Source: CAYQOX01 sp964419335
GTDB taxonomy: Bacteria; Hinthialibacterota; Hinthialibacteria; Hinthialibacterales; Hinthialibacteraceae
Direction of reading: 5' to 3'
Length of the DNA stretch: 5,854 bases
Assembly: GCA_964419335.1 (NCBI GenBank)
Contig: CAYQOX010000098.1
Location: 1 to 5,854 of the forward strand
Of the stretch, positions 1-5,831 are shown one piece after another. How positions within the stretch are numbered: the first letter of the stretch is position 1; the number at the start of each line of letters is the position of its first letter. Below the pieces are notes generated by a model. It was not told the DNA's origin and ran no database searches. It saw only the letters and a list, made by a program, of their open reading frames with translations. Both the position numbers and the translations under genes were made by a program.

Positions 1-1138
1 CGTTGTCGAAGCTTGCACTGCCGGGAACTTTATTACTCCCACGGGGGCCCCAGTCTGCGAAATAATCAAATTCTCCTGCACCATCACCTAAAACCGAGAT
101 TTGAATATCGCCTTCAGTGATGAAGCCATCCAGTTCACCCATAAATAATTTATCTGCATCTTCTGAGGCCGTTGCTGTATAAGTGACCAAAGACATGTCC
201 GAAGAGATTTCCCAGGTAATCGTGTTGTCATCGATGGTACCACCATCACTGGCATCGCTGGCGTTCCAGCCATTGGGTATCGTTTCAGTTAAGGTTAGGC
301 CATCGGCACCTTCAGGAAGTTCAAGAGTTACATCTACTTTTTCGCCGGGGCCAACATAGGATTGGCTAAAAGAACGGGTGGCAACAGGTTGAACAAGGTC
401 AGCGGCCTCGTCAAAGAGGGCTTTGATCTCTTCAGCGCTCAAGGCACGGCTGTAAATACGAACTTCATCCAATGTGCCTGTAATCCGATTGTAGGTTGTA
501 CCTTGGAGACGACTCCCGATGGTTACATTTTCTGCTTCGGTCGTGGTGGTGGTGTTGATTTCAATAGTGTCGTCGCCTACCCATTTATTCGGATCGAGTT
601 CACCATCAACGTAGTGGACGACATCAGAGGGATATGTACCTTCAAACACCGAAGCAATTAAGTGCCATTCTCCATCGTCTACCGGTGTAGTAGCAATAGT
701 TTGGCTACCTTGGTATTCCGTTCGGATTGCCCCTAAGACGCTTGCGTCAGGTTGGCTGGAATCATTGTTAATACGAAAATGCCATTTAACAGCGGTTCCC
801 GTTTGTCCCCAACCGACCAACCCGTTTCCGATATCGGTGGTTTTGACCCAGAGTACAATAGTGCGGGGATCATTGCCTTGAACCCCTTCCCACGGTACTT
901 GGAAATCGGAACTCCCATCCAGATAGATGGCATTTCCTTTTTTACCAGCAGCGTGAAGAGGTTGTCCCGCTAGAACTTCTGCATCACGATCATTTCCGGA
1001 AGAATCTTTAGCAATGGTGCCATCGAAATCATCGAATGTCCAATATCCTTCCAAATCTGAAGTGATATCCTGGGCGGAGGCCATCATGGGAAAGGCCAAT
1101 ACGAGCAGTAAGATACTCATTCTACATGGTTTAAACAT
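1..1138 (-). CDS. Secreted LamG-domain (concanavalin A-like) protein, C-terminus beyond the left edge
   Basis: This is an uninterrupted reading frame of 379 codons with no stop before the window edge. The ATG at 1138 follows GGAGG (1146-1150) by 7 nt. Residues 1-22 form a Sec signal peptide with a hydrophobic core (SILLLVLAFPMM) and an ASA cleavage site before Gln23. Residues about 28-245 match a LamG/Laminin_G_3 jelly roll: LEGYWTFDD and DSSGNDRDAEV at the start, GNAIYLDGSSDF, RTIVLWVKT, DDGEWHLIASVF, and the closing strand GTLDEVRIYSRALSAEEIKAL. Residues about 252-350 look like a Big/DUF11-type beta domain (VGPGEKVDVTLELPEG, IPNGWNASDASDGG, TYTATASEDAD) of the kind found in large surface proteins. 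A further domain begins near residue 355. LamG folds usually bind glycans or calcium, so an extracellular or outer-surface binding role is inferred; no catalytic residues are recognisable. It is divergent from the pseudopilin gene. Confidence 0.9.
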   Translation of the reverse strand, partial: MFKPCRMSILLLVLAFPMMASAQDITSDLEGYWTFDDFDGTIAKDSSGNDRDAEVLAGQPLHAAGKKGNAIYLDGSSDFQVPWEGVQGNDPRTIVLWVKTTDIGNGLVGWGQTGTAVKWHFRINNDSSQPDASVLGAIRTEYQGSQTIATTPVDDGEWHLIASVFEGTYPSDVVHYVDGELDPNKWVGDDTIEINTTTTTEAENVTIGSRLQGTTYNRITGTLDEVRIYSRALSAEEIKALFDEAADLVQPVATRSFSQSYVGPGEKVDVTLELPEGADGLTLTETIPNGWNASDASDGGTIDDNTITWEISSDMSLVTYTATASEDADKLFMGELDGFITEGDIQISVLGDGAGEFDYFADWGPRGSNKVPGSASFDN

Positions 1139-1168
1139 AGTACTTCCTCCCTAGTTTAATCAAATAAT

Positions 1169-1214
1169 ATCATTCACTCTATCGAAAGATCGAAAATTCA
1201 ATACAGTGAATGAT
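1169..1214. promoter_or_regulatory. Near-perfect 14-bp inverted repeat (operator or leader hairpin)
   Basis: The left arm ATCATTCACTCTAT (1169-1182) and right arm ATACAGTGAATGAT (1201-1214) are reverse complements at 13 of 14 positions, separated by 18 nt. The hexamer ATCGAA occurs three times in and beside it (1181, 1189, 1213). It lies between the predicted LamG promoter and its ribosome binding site. It could therefore be a repressor operator or a hairpin in the mRNA leader. There is no following T-tract, so it is not a typical intrinsic terminator. Confidence 0.55.
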
Positions 1215-1225
1215 CGAATATTATT

Positions 1226-1255
1226 ATTCTAAATAATAAAAATGTAGAAAGTCAA
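1226..1255 (-). promoter_or_regulatory. Predicted sigma70-like promoter of the LamG gene
   Basis: On the minus strand a -35 box TTGACT (1250-1255) and a -10 box TAGAAT (1226-1231) each match consensus at five of six positions, with an 18-bp spacer in very AT-rich DNA. The expected start point is near 1219, giving a leader of about 80 nt that contains the inverted repeat at 1169-1214. This is a sequence prediction only; the sigma consensus of this organism is not known. Confidence 0.5.
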
Positions 1256-1298
1256 GTACATGGAAAGAAATTTAAAGAGGTTTTCTGAAAAAAACACA

Positions 1299-1328
1299 TT
1301 GACAATGAAGAATAAGCTCTAGTAATTT
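1299..1328 (+). promoter_or_regulatory. Possible promoter of the pseudopilin gene
   Basis: A perfect -35 box TTGACA (1299-1304) lies about 75 nt upstream of the pseudopilin start. The best -10 candidate at a sensible distance is poor (TAATTT, 1323-1328, 18-bp spacer, three matches). The site is supported mainly by its -35 box and its position in the divergent intergenic region. Confidence 0.3.
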
Positions 1329-1378
1329 AAGAATTGGTCTATCGGATCAATTAAGATTAAATCATGGGAGAATGAGCC

Positions 1379-1936
1379 ATGGGATTAAAAAAGGGATTCA
1401 CACTCATTGAATTGCTAATTGTGGTCGCGATTATCGGGATTTTGGCGGCGATTGCGGTGCCGAATTTTTTAAACGCGCAAATGAGATCTAAAATTGCAAG
1501 GGTTGAAGGTGATTTTCAATCCATTGCTACCGCTTTTGAAATGTATCGGTTGGATAATGGTGACCTCCCTCGCTGGAATTTACTTGGATGGGCTCAATCG
1601 TGGGCACGATTCACCACCCCCATCGCGTATTTAGGTATTCGGCCTATTGATCCTTTTGAGGCAAAATTTGAAAACGAATTCCAACACTCTCATAATTGGT
1701 ATGAATACAGCGCCTGCAAAGGTAGAACCCCTATGAAAAACCTCGAAGAGGGAGAAGTGGTGGATAATTGGGTTTTAGCCGCTTACGGTCCGAATGGTAT
1801 TGATCATACCCAGCAAATTTCGGATTACCCAAACACCCAAAAGTTCTTAAAATTCGATATTTCTAATGGGATTAGAAGCAATGGGGATATTTACAAAGAA
1901 TCCAGTCCGGGTTTAAACCCTCAACAATGGAATTAA
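1379..1936 (+). CDS. Type II secretion-like pseudopilin (prepilin N-terminal methylation domain)
   Basis: The protein has 185 residues. The N-terminus MGLKKGFTLIELLIVVAIIG is a textbook class III prepilin signal: prepilin peptidase should cut after Gly6, N-methylate Phe7, and Glu11 is the conserved +5 glutamate. Residues 7-29 form the hydrophobic assembly helix, which continues as an amphipathic helix to about 58. The globular part ends with WVLAAYGPNGIDH (131-143) and FDISNGIRSNGDIYK (159-173). From memory this resembles the GPDG and YDPTNGTxSxGDI endings of a large pseudopilin family in Planctomycetes and Poribacteria. The ATG at 1379 is preceded by GGGAG (1366-1370) with an 8-nt spacer; the in-frame ATG at 1364 meets a stop after three codons. 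There are no other secretion or pilus genes beside it, so its machine must be encoded elsewhere. Its exact role as major or minor pseudopilin is unknown. Confidence 0.92.
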   Translation: MGLKKGFTLIELLIVVAIIGILAAIAVPNFLNAQMRSKIARVEGDFQSIATAFEMYRLDNGDLPRWNLLGWAQSWARFTTPIAYLGIRPIDPFEAKFENEFQHSHNWYEYSACKGRTPMKNLEEGEVVDNWVLAAYGPNGIDHTQQISDYPNTQKFLKFDISNGIRSNGDIYKESSPGLNPQQWN

Positions 1937-2031
1937 CAGGGTTTCCCAACAAAAATGATATTTGATAGGCTATTAAGAAGGTAATTTGGATTTTATAAAA
2001 TTTGAATCCACACAATTCATCACGAGATTAT

Positions 2032-2038
2032 GGAGAGG
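2032..2038 (+). promoter_or_regulatory. Ribosome binding site fixing the TIM-barrel gene start
   Basis: GGAGAGG at 2032-2038 sits 8 nt before the ATG at 2047. This makes 2047 a better start than the in-frame TTG at 2002, which has no recognisable binding site upstream. It also puts the twin-arginine motif at residues 4-10, as expected for a Tat signal. Confidence 0.75.
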
Positions 2039-2046
2039 TGGTGCTC

Positions 2047-2919
2047 ATGTCACAAACCAGAAGAAAGTTTATAAAAACTTCGTTTATCGCAGGAGCGGTT
2101 TTGTCTTCATCGAATGAAGCGCGAAGAGCGTCGGCAGAAGAGCATGAGGCTCTGGGTTTAGGGCTTATGACCTGGACACTCGGAAAAGACTGGGACGTTG
2201 ACACGATCATACACAATTGCCAGGAAGCCAAGTGGGAACATGCGGAACTGCGCACGACCCATGCTCATGGTGTGGAAGTGGATTTGAGCAACAAAGAGCG
2301 TGAAGAAGTTCGCCGCAAATTTGAAGATGCCGGAATTGCGTTAAGCTTGGCTAGCGCTTTCGCCTACCATTGGGCCGATCCTGAAAAACTGAACGAGCAC
2401 ATTGAAGGAACCAAGAAATACACCCAATTGGCACACGATATTGGTGCGCGGGGAATCCGGGTATTTCCCAATTCCATTGATGTGGATGGCGTATCTCAAG
2501 AAAAAACAATGGAACAAATCGCTCAGTCGGTCACTGAAGTGGCGCGCTATGCCAGTGACTATGGGGTTGAAATCCGCCTGAGCAATCATGGTCATGGAAC
2601 CCATCGGGTTCCTGTCATCAAGCAAATCCTTAATATGACTGAAAGTCCTCATGTGATGATGAACTGGAATTGCGATAGCACCGATGTGGAAGATCCTGGC
2701 TTTGAAGCGAATTTTTACAGTGTGAGTGACCGCATTCGTAATATTCATCTGCACCACCTCACCAACATAAACTATCCCTATCGGAAATTGTTTTCGCTGC
2801 TGAGAGAAACGAACTACAAAGGTTATTGCAATGCTGAAGTGGATCAAAGCTGTGAACCTATCAAATTTATGAAATATTACCGAGCTTTATTCTTGGCTTT
2901 GCAGAACGAACTTTACTAG
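2047..2919 (+). CDS. Xylose isomerase-like TIM-barrel protein (sugar phosphate isomerase/epimerase family), Tat-type signal
   Basis: The protein has 290 residues. Residues 4-10 (TRRKFIK) fit the twin-arginine consensus, followed by a short hydrophobic stretch (FIAGAVL) and a possible cleavage site after ASA (28-30). Residues 35-290 fit the AP_endonuc_2/IolE-like TIM barrel: GLGLMTWTL for strand 1, HAELR with Glu67, IALSLAS, DIGARGIRVF, VEIRLSNHGHGT (174-185), VMMNWNCDSTD (203-213), IRNIHLHHL, YPYRKLFSLLRETNYKGYCNAEVD with Glu264, and KYYRALF near the end. Related proteins isomerise or epimerise sugars with a divalent metal. The fourth-strand position where I expect a metal-binding Glu is Ser179, so activity may differ or be lost. 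It lies 17 nt before the Gfo/Idh/MocA gene and is almost certainly cotranscribed, which suggests consecutive steps on one exported sugar or polyol. The substrate cannot be read from the sequence. Confidence 0.85.
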   Translation: MSQTRRKFIKTSFIAGAVLSSSNEARRASAEEHEALGLGLMTWTLGKDWDVDTIIHNCQEAKWEHAELRTTHAHGVEVDLSNKEREEVRRKFEDAGIALSLASAFAYHWADPEKLNEHIEGTKKYTQLAHDIGARGIRVFPNSIDVDGVSQEKTMEQIAQSVTEVARYASDYGVEIRLSNHGHGTHRVPVIKQILNMTESPHVMMNWNCDSTDVEDPGFEANFYSVSDRIRNIHLHHLTNINYPYRKLFSLLRETNYKGYCNAEVDQSCEPIKFMKYYRALFLALQNELY

Positions 2920-2936
2920 AGAACGGAGATACTATT

Positions 2937-4403
2937 ATGAAACGAAGAACACTATTAAAAAGCGCTTTGGCTGCAGGATTTTTGATCTCTTCTCCCTCCA
3001 CCCCTATTTTAGGGGCGAATGATGCGATTCGCATTGGGGTGATTGGAATCGGCTCTTTTATCAAAATCGGCGGGAAGGGGCGTGGAGATATTCGTGATTT
3101 TCGTACAATACCGGGAGTTCGTGTCGACGCGATATGCGATTGCGACACTCAACATATGAATTATGAATTGCAGAAATTCAAAGATCGCGGTGAAAAAGTG
3201 AAAACCTATGTCGATTTTCGTGATCTAATCAATGACGAAAATTTGGATGCGGTTTCTATAACCACTCCCAACCACTGGCATTCGTTGATGACCATCATGG
3301 CTTGCCAAGCAGGCAAAGATGTGTTTGTCCAAAAACCGTCCTCGCATAATCTTTTCGAAGGTCGGCAAATGGTAGAAGCCATGCGAAAATACAAACGCAT
3401 TGTGCAAGCAACTCATGGCCCACGGAACAGCGGGGCCACGGCGGAAGCCTACAAATACATCCACGAAGGAAATCTGGGGGAAATCCAATACATCTATGGG
3501 ATAAATTACAAGCCTCGGATGAGTATCGGCAATGTGACGAAACCGCAACCAGTGCCCGAAACCTGCAATTATGATTTGTGGTGCGGCCCGGCACCGAAAA
3601 AACCCTTGATGCGCAAGCATTTGCACTACGACTGGCATTGGGTCTGGGATACTGGCGACGGCGACTTGGGTAACATGGGCATTCACGCGATGGATGGGTG
3701 CCGCTGGGCATTAGGAGAAAACCAACTGCCAAAACAGGTCATCAGCATCGGCGGCCGTCTCGGCTATGAAGACGACGGAGAAACGCCAAATACCCTGATT
3801 ACTATGCTGGCGTATGAGTCGGCTCCTATTATCTTCGAAGTACGCGGGCTTCCGAAAAATGCTTCATATCTCGAGCAAAACTGGACGAATAATCCAAACA
3901 AAACAATGGATCAATATCATGGGATACGTATTGGGACAATTGTAATCTGTGAAGATGGCTATGTTCAGGAGAATGCGGCCTATGACCATGATGGAAATGA
4001 AATTCAAAAGTTTGACGGAGAGCGCAAAACTACCAAAGAAAACTTTATAGAAGCAGTCCGTAATCAGAATCCCAAACTGCTTTATACAGATGCACTTGAA
4101 GGGCATTTGTCATGTGGATTGGTACACATGGCCAATATCTCCTGGCGAACTGGACAGGAGCAATTGACCGATGTGATTCGTGAAAGAATCCAGGGCGAGA
4201 AACAACTAAACGATTCCTTTGAACGCCTGATGAGTCACCTCAGTGCCAACAAAATAAATTTAAAAAAAGAACCGCTTGTTTTAGGCTCCTTGTTAACCAT
4301 GAATCAAAAAACGGAACGTTTTGAAGGTGAATTCAGCGAAGAGGCTAACCGCTATTTGTCAAGAGACTATCGCGAACCTTTTGCCGTTCCCAAAAAAGTG
4401 TAA
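2937..4403 (+). CDS. Gfo/Idh/MocA-family NAD(P)-dependent oxidoreductase, Tat-type signal
   Basis: The protein has 488 residues; the ATG follows GGAG (2925-2928) by 8 nt. Residues 2-8 (KRRTLLK) and the hydrophobic ALAAGFLI give a good twin-arginine signal, with likely cleavage near ILG-AND (24-29). The Rossmann domain begins with RIGVIGIGS (32-40), carrying a glycine-rich dinucleotide loop, then VDAICDCD ending the second strand. TTPNHWHS (109-116) and DVFVQKPSSHN (128-138) mark the conserved core; the usual EKP motif is QKP here (Gln132-Lys133-Pro134). GDLGNMGIHAMDGCRWALG (242-260), with His250 and Asp253, matches the substrate-side motif of the long planctomycete/Poribacteria-type enzymes, which carry an extended C-terminal domain. 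Known relatives oxidise or reduce sugar hydroxyls; the Zymomonas glucose-fructose oxidoreductase is exported by Tat with its bound cofactor. A periplasmic sugar oxidoreductase working with the upstream TIM-barrel protein is inferred. Confidence 0.92.
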   Translation: MKRRTLLKSALAAGFLISSPSTPILGANDAIRIGVIGIGSFIKIGGKGRGDIRDFRTIPGVRVDAICDCDTQHMNYELQKFKDRGEKVKTYVDFRDLINDENLDAVSITTPNHWHSLMTIMACQAGKDVFVQKPSSHNLFEGRQMVEAMRKYKRIVQATHGPRNSGATAEAYKYIHEGNLGEIQYIYGINYKPRMSIGNVTKPQPVPETCNYDLWCGPAPKKPLMRKHLHYDWHWVWDTGDGDLGNMGIHAMDGCRWALGENQLPKQVISIGGRLGYEDDGETPNTLITMLAYESAPIIFEVRGLPKNASYLEQNWTNNPNKTMDQYHGIRIGTIVICEDGYVQENAAYDHDGNEIQKFDGERKTTKENFIEAVRNQNPKLLYTDALEGHLSCGLVHMANISWRTGQEQLTDVIRERIQGEKQLNDSFERLMSHLSANKINLKKEPLVLGSLLTMNQKTERFEGEFSEEANRYLSRDYREPFAVPKKV

Positions 4404-4498
4404 ATCTTCTAAACGGAAGCAAAGCGCGTTCACACACTTGTTCGGATTCAGCTGTCTGTTGCTCACGTAAAAAACGGGACGATGCTAAGGAATTTTAT

Positions 4499-5053
4499 TC
4501 ATCTTTTAGCTACCGCCTCTTTCAGTAAACGTGCTATTTCAGTATGATCCCACTCTGTAGCAAGCATCAAAGTTGTTTGTCCAAATTCATCTTGTGCGTT
4601 CACATCCGCCCCATGTTCTATTAAGGTCTCAAGGGTTTTAGGGTGGCCATAAGAAGTCGCATACATCAAAGCGGTCCATCCGGATTCGTTTTGCGCATCC
4701 ACGTCTGCTCCCTGCGCTATTAAGATCTCTGCAATTTCCGTCTGGCCCTTCTGTGCCGCATACATCAAAGCGGTCCGTTCAAAAGAATCACGCATATTCA
4801 CATCTGCCCCTTTTTCTGTTAAGAGTTCAACAACCTTAGTATGGGCATTTAATGCTGCGTACATTAAAGCTGTCTTTCCGTCTTCATCCTTCGTATTCAC
4901 ATTTGCGCCTCGTTCTAATAATTCCTCCACCCTTTCGTTATTCCCTGCTTCAGCGGCCTCTCTTAACTGTTGATTTAAATCTTGTGCACAACCAAGTCCC
5001 CAAACCAATAATCCAATTAATCCTCCCCTGGCTATCTTCCTCATTCTCTTCAT
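4499..5053 (-). CDS. Exported ankyrin-repeat protein, probable lipoprotein
   Basis: The protein has 184 residues from the ATG at 5053. The N-terminus MKRMRKIARGGLIGLLVWGLGC has a basic start, a short hydrophobic core and Cys22. The GLGC site is a loose lipobox (Gly rather than Leu at -3), so lipidation is likely but not certain. Residues about 27-182 are five ankyrin repeats. The first is degenerate (REAAEAGNNERVEELLERGANVN); four canonical ones follow, with TALMYAA, VVELL or IAEIL helices and GADVN turns, ending at TTLMLATEWDHTEIARLLKEA. Ankyrin repeats bind proteins and have no catalytic role, so an envelope protein-protein adaptor is inferred. An in-frame GTG at 5095 would add 14 residues (KFFKNKKEKEKES) but has no ribosome binding site and would put a long charged stretch before the signal. 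The gene converges on the Tat operon and lies downstream of a transposase remnant. Its start codon is less sure than its reading frame. Confidence 0.88.
   Translation of the reverse strand: MKRMRKIARGGLIGLLVWGLGCAQDLNQQLREAAEAGNNERVEELLERGANVNTKDEDGKTALMYAALNAHTKVVELLTEKGADVNMRDSFERTALMYAAQKGQTEIAEILIAQGADVDAQNESGWTALMYATSYGHPKTLETLIEHGADVNAQDEFGQTTLMLATEWDHTEIARLLKEAVAKR
4658..4776 (-). repeat. Exact 20-bp direct repeat, one ankyrin period apart
   Basis: The same 20 bases occur at 4658-4677 and 4757-4776, exactly 99 bp or 33 codons apart. They encode the RTALMYAA-type start of two adjacent ankyrin repeats (GWTALMYA and RTALMYAA). Nucleotide identity, including third positions, suggests a fairly recent internal duplication or conversion between repeat units rather than only protein-level constraint. 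Confidence 0.8.
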
Positions 5054-5063
5054 CGATTCTTTT

Positions 5064-5068
5064 TCCTT
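5064..5068 (-). promoter_or_regulatory. Ribosome binding site for the ankyrin gene ATG
   Basis: AAGGA on the minus strand (5064-5068) lies 10 nt before the ATG at 5053. It is inside a purine-rich run, so the match is modest. It still favours 5053 over the GTG at 5095, which has nothing comparable upstream. Confidence 0.4.
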
Positions 5069-5138
5069 TTCTTTCTTATTCTTGAAAAACTTCACACTTG
5101 TTTCGAGAAAAGAAGAGTTCTACGAATCTCGTCAGTCT

Positions 5139-5597
5139 TCATGGAATCAACGTCTTAACCACTTCTACCTTGCAAGCCTGATCGAGATTATGGTATTTTT
5201 TATTTCGAAGCGTTCTTTCAAACCCTAATCGTCTTTTCTTCTGCAGCGTCCAACGCTCTCTTCCCCCAGGGGGTATACTACAAGCTATCGCTATTAAACG
5301 GGCTTCCTTCTCTCCATCCAAAATCTTCTCCCGTGATGGTTTCTTTTGCTTATTACGTTCCAATGCTGCTTCGAATCCACCTTCCACAAATCGTTGGCGG
5401 ACGTTTCGTACTGTGTTGCAGTGACAAGAAAATACTTTCGCTGTTTGTTCATCTGTCCAATTCGGACCATTTGCATCTACTTTCAGCAAAATATTAGCAT
5501 GTTTGATTCGATATGCCTGCGTACGTCCTTTACGAATCAGAGACTCTAATTCTTCACGCTCCTTACTTGTCAACTTCACAATATAACGTTTGTTCAT
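5139..5597 (-). pseudogene. IS630-family transposase, N-terminal fragment only
   Basis: The open frame has 152 residues, against roughly 330-360 for intact IS630-family transposases. Residues 2-116 match the N-terminal part of the family: NKRYIVKLTSKEREELESLI, the AYRIKHANILLKVD helix, NWTDEQTAKVFSCHCNTVRNVRQRFVEGG (47-75, helix-turn-helix DNA-binding unit), FEAALERN, then LDGEKEARLIAIACSIPPGGRERWTL (93-118). After Leu118 the sequence stops resembling the family and becomes basic and low in similarity before a TGA. The DDE catalytic domain is absent here, and the ankyrin gene begins only 85 bp beyond the stop. Just past the CTGCAG at 5241-5246 another frame reads AEEKTIRV before a stop, which may be the remains of the LLAEE segment expected after RWTL, so a small frameshifting deletion is possible. 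The ATG at 5597 has a strong upstream GAGG; an in-frame TTG at 5621 is less likely. The product could at most bind DNA. Confidence 0.85.
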
Positions 5598-5605
5598 TTT
5601 TAATA

Positions 5606-5609
5606 CCTC
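5606..5609 (-). promoter_or_regulatory. Ribosome binding site of the transposase fragment
   Basis: GAGG (5606-5609, minus strand) is followed after 8 nt by the ATG at 5597, which begins the conserved NKRYIVKLT segment. This fixes the start and removes eight residues that would be added by the TTG at 5621. Confidence 0.65.
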
Positions 5610-5655
5610 AAACCCTATCAATCAAATAATTCAACCAATGAAATTTATTCAAAGC

Positions 5656-5684
5656 ATTATACTGCTAGAATCAAATGTCATAAA
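5656..5684 (-). promoter_or_regulatory. Possible promoter of the transposase fragment
   Basis: A perfect TATAAT -10 box lies at 5656-5661 on the minus strand, about 59 nt upstream of the ATG at 5597. At a 17-bp spacing the -35 position (5679-5684) reads TTTATG, a weak match. The surrounding DNA is AT-rich, so a chance match is possible. Confidence 0.35.
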
Positions 5685-5694
5685 TTACTAGATT

Positions 5695-5706
5695 TTTGAA
5701 TTCAAA
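5695..5706. repeat. 12-bp perfect palindrome
   Basis: TTTGAATTCAAA at 5695-5706 is a perfect palindrome upstream of the transposase fragment, close to the -35 side of its possible promoter. It could be a dimeric protein site, but a palindrome of this size in AT-rich DNA can also arise by chance. Confidence 0.3.
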
Positions 5707-5720
5707 CCTGGAATCTCGAC

Positions 5721-5831
5721 AACTTTACGATCAAATTAGGCTCAAGGGTGGGTCAAAAACCAAACGTTGCCCTAGGTCAATTTCCAAACGGTGCCAGCAA
5801 TCTCCGTATAAAACTTTACGACTTGCTCAAG
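5721..5831. repeat. Longer degenerate direct repeat framing the tandem pair
   Basis: AACTTTACGA followed by GCTCAAG occurs at 5721-5746 (9-nt gap) and again at 5812-5831 (3-nt gap), so the unit period is about 85-91 bp. A short CCAA...TGCC element follows each copy (5760-5771 and 5838-5846). The pattern suggests a repeat unit that continues past the right edge. I see no open frame in this stretch that resembles a gene. Confidence 0.45.
5751..5795. repeat. Pair of 21-bp degenerate tandem repeats
   Basis: Copies at 5751-5771 and 5775-5795 match at 17 of 21 positions, with a 3-bp CTA between them (period 24). Both start GGTCAA, share CCAAACG in the middle and end TGCC. They lie in non-coding DNA upstream of the transposase fragment and could be transposase-binding or IS-end sequences. 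This is not established. Confidence 0.6.

Noticed and set aside
362..661. Plus-strand open frame of 99 codons inside the LamG gene
   Set aside because: It is antisense to a continuous, clearly conserved LamG frame, has no ribosome binding site and no recognisable domain.
1158..1168. AATCAAATAAT also present at 5620-5630, each about 20 nt upstream of a minus-strand start codon
   Set aside because: It is an AT-rich 11-mer in AT-rich leaders; two copies with no flanking similarity are compatible with chance.
1987..2010. Small hairpin TGGATT/AATCCA with an inner ATTTTATAAAAT palindrome, considered as a pseudopilin terminator or operon promoter
   Set aside because: The stem is only 6 bp with a 12-nt loop and no T-tract; the TATAAA inside it has no -35 box at a usable distance.
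2341..2847. Minus-strand open frame of 168 codons inside the TIM-barrel gene
   Set aside because: It is the reverse-strand shadow of a conserved coding region, and its translation has no family features.
3225..3732. Two overlapping minus-strand open frames (3225-3686 and 3295-3732) in the Gfo/Idh/MocA gene
   Set aside because: Both are opposite-strand shadows of the oxidoreductase frame with His/Cys/Arg-rich composition and no start signals.
4404..4498. Convergent intergenic region searched for a bidirectional terminator
   Set aside because: There is a short CGT-AAAAA-ACG stem and an A-tract, but no GC-rich stem followed by a T-tract on either strand.
4852..5085. Plus-strand open frame of 77 codons opposite the ankyrin gene
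   Set aside because: It is antisense to the ankyrin repeats, and its Ser/Leu/Pro-rich ending simply reflects the purine-rich leader on the other strand.
5109..5140. GAAGA/TCTTC stem with an inner ACGA/TCGT stem after the transposase fragment
   Set aside because: The outer stem is five pairs with large internal loops and the trailing T-run is interrupted, so it is too weak to call a terminator.
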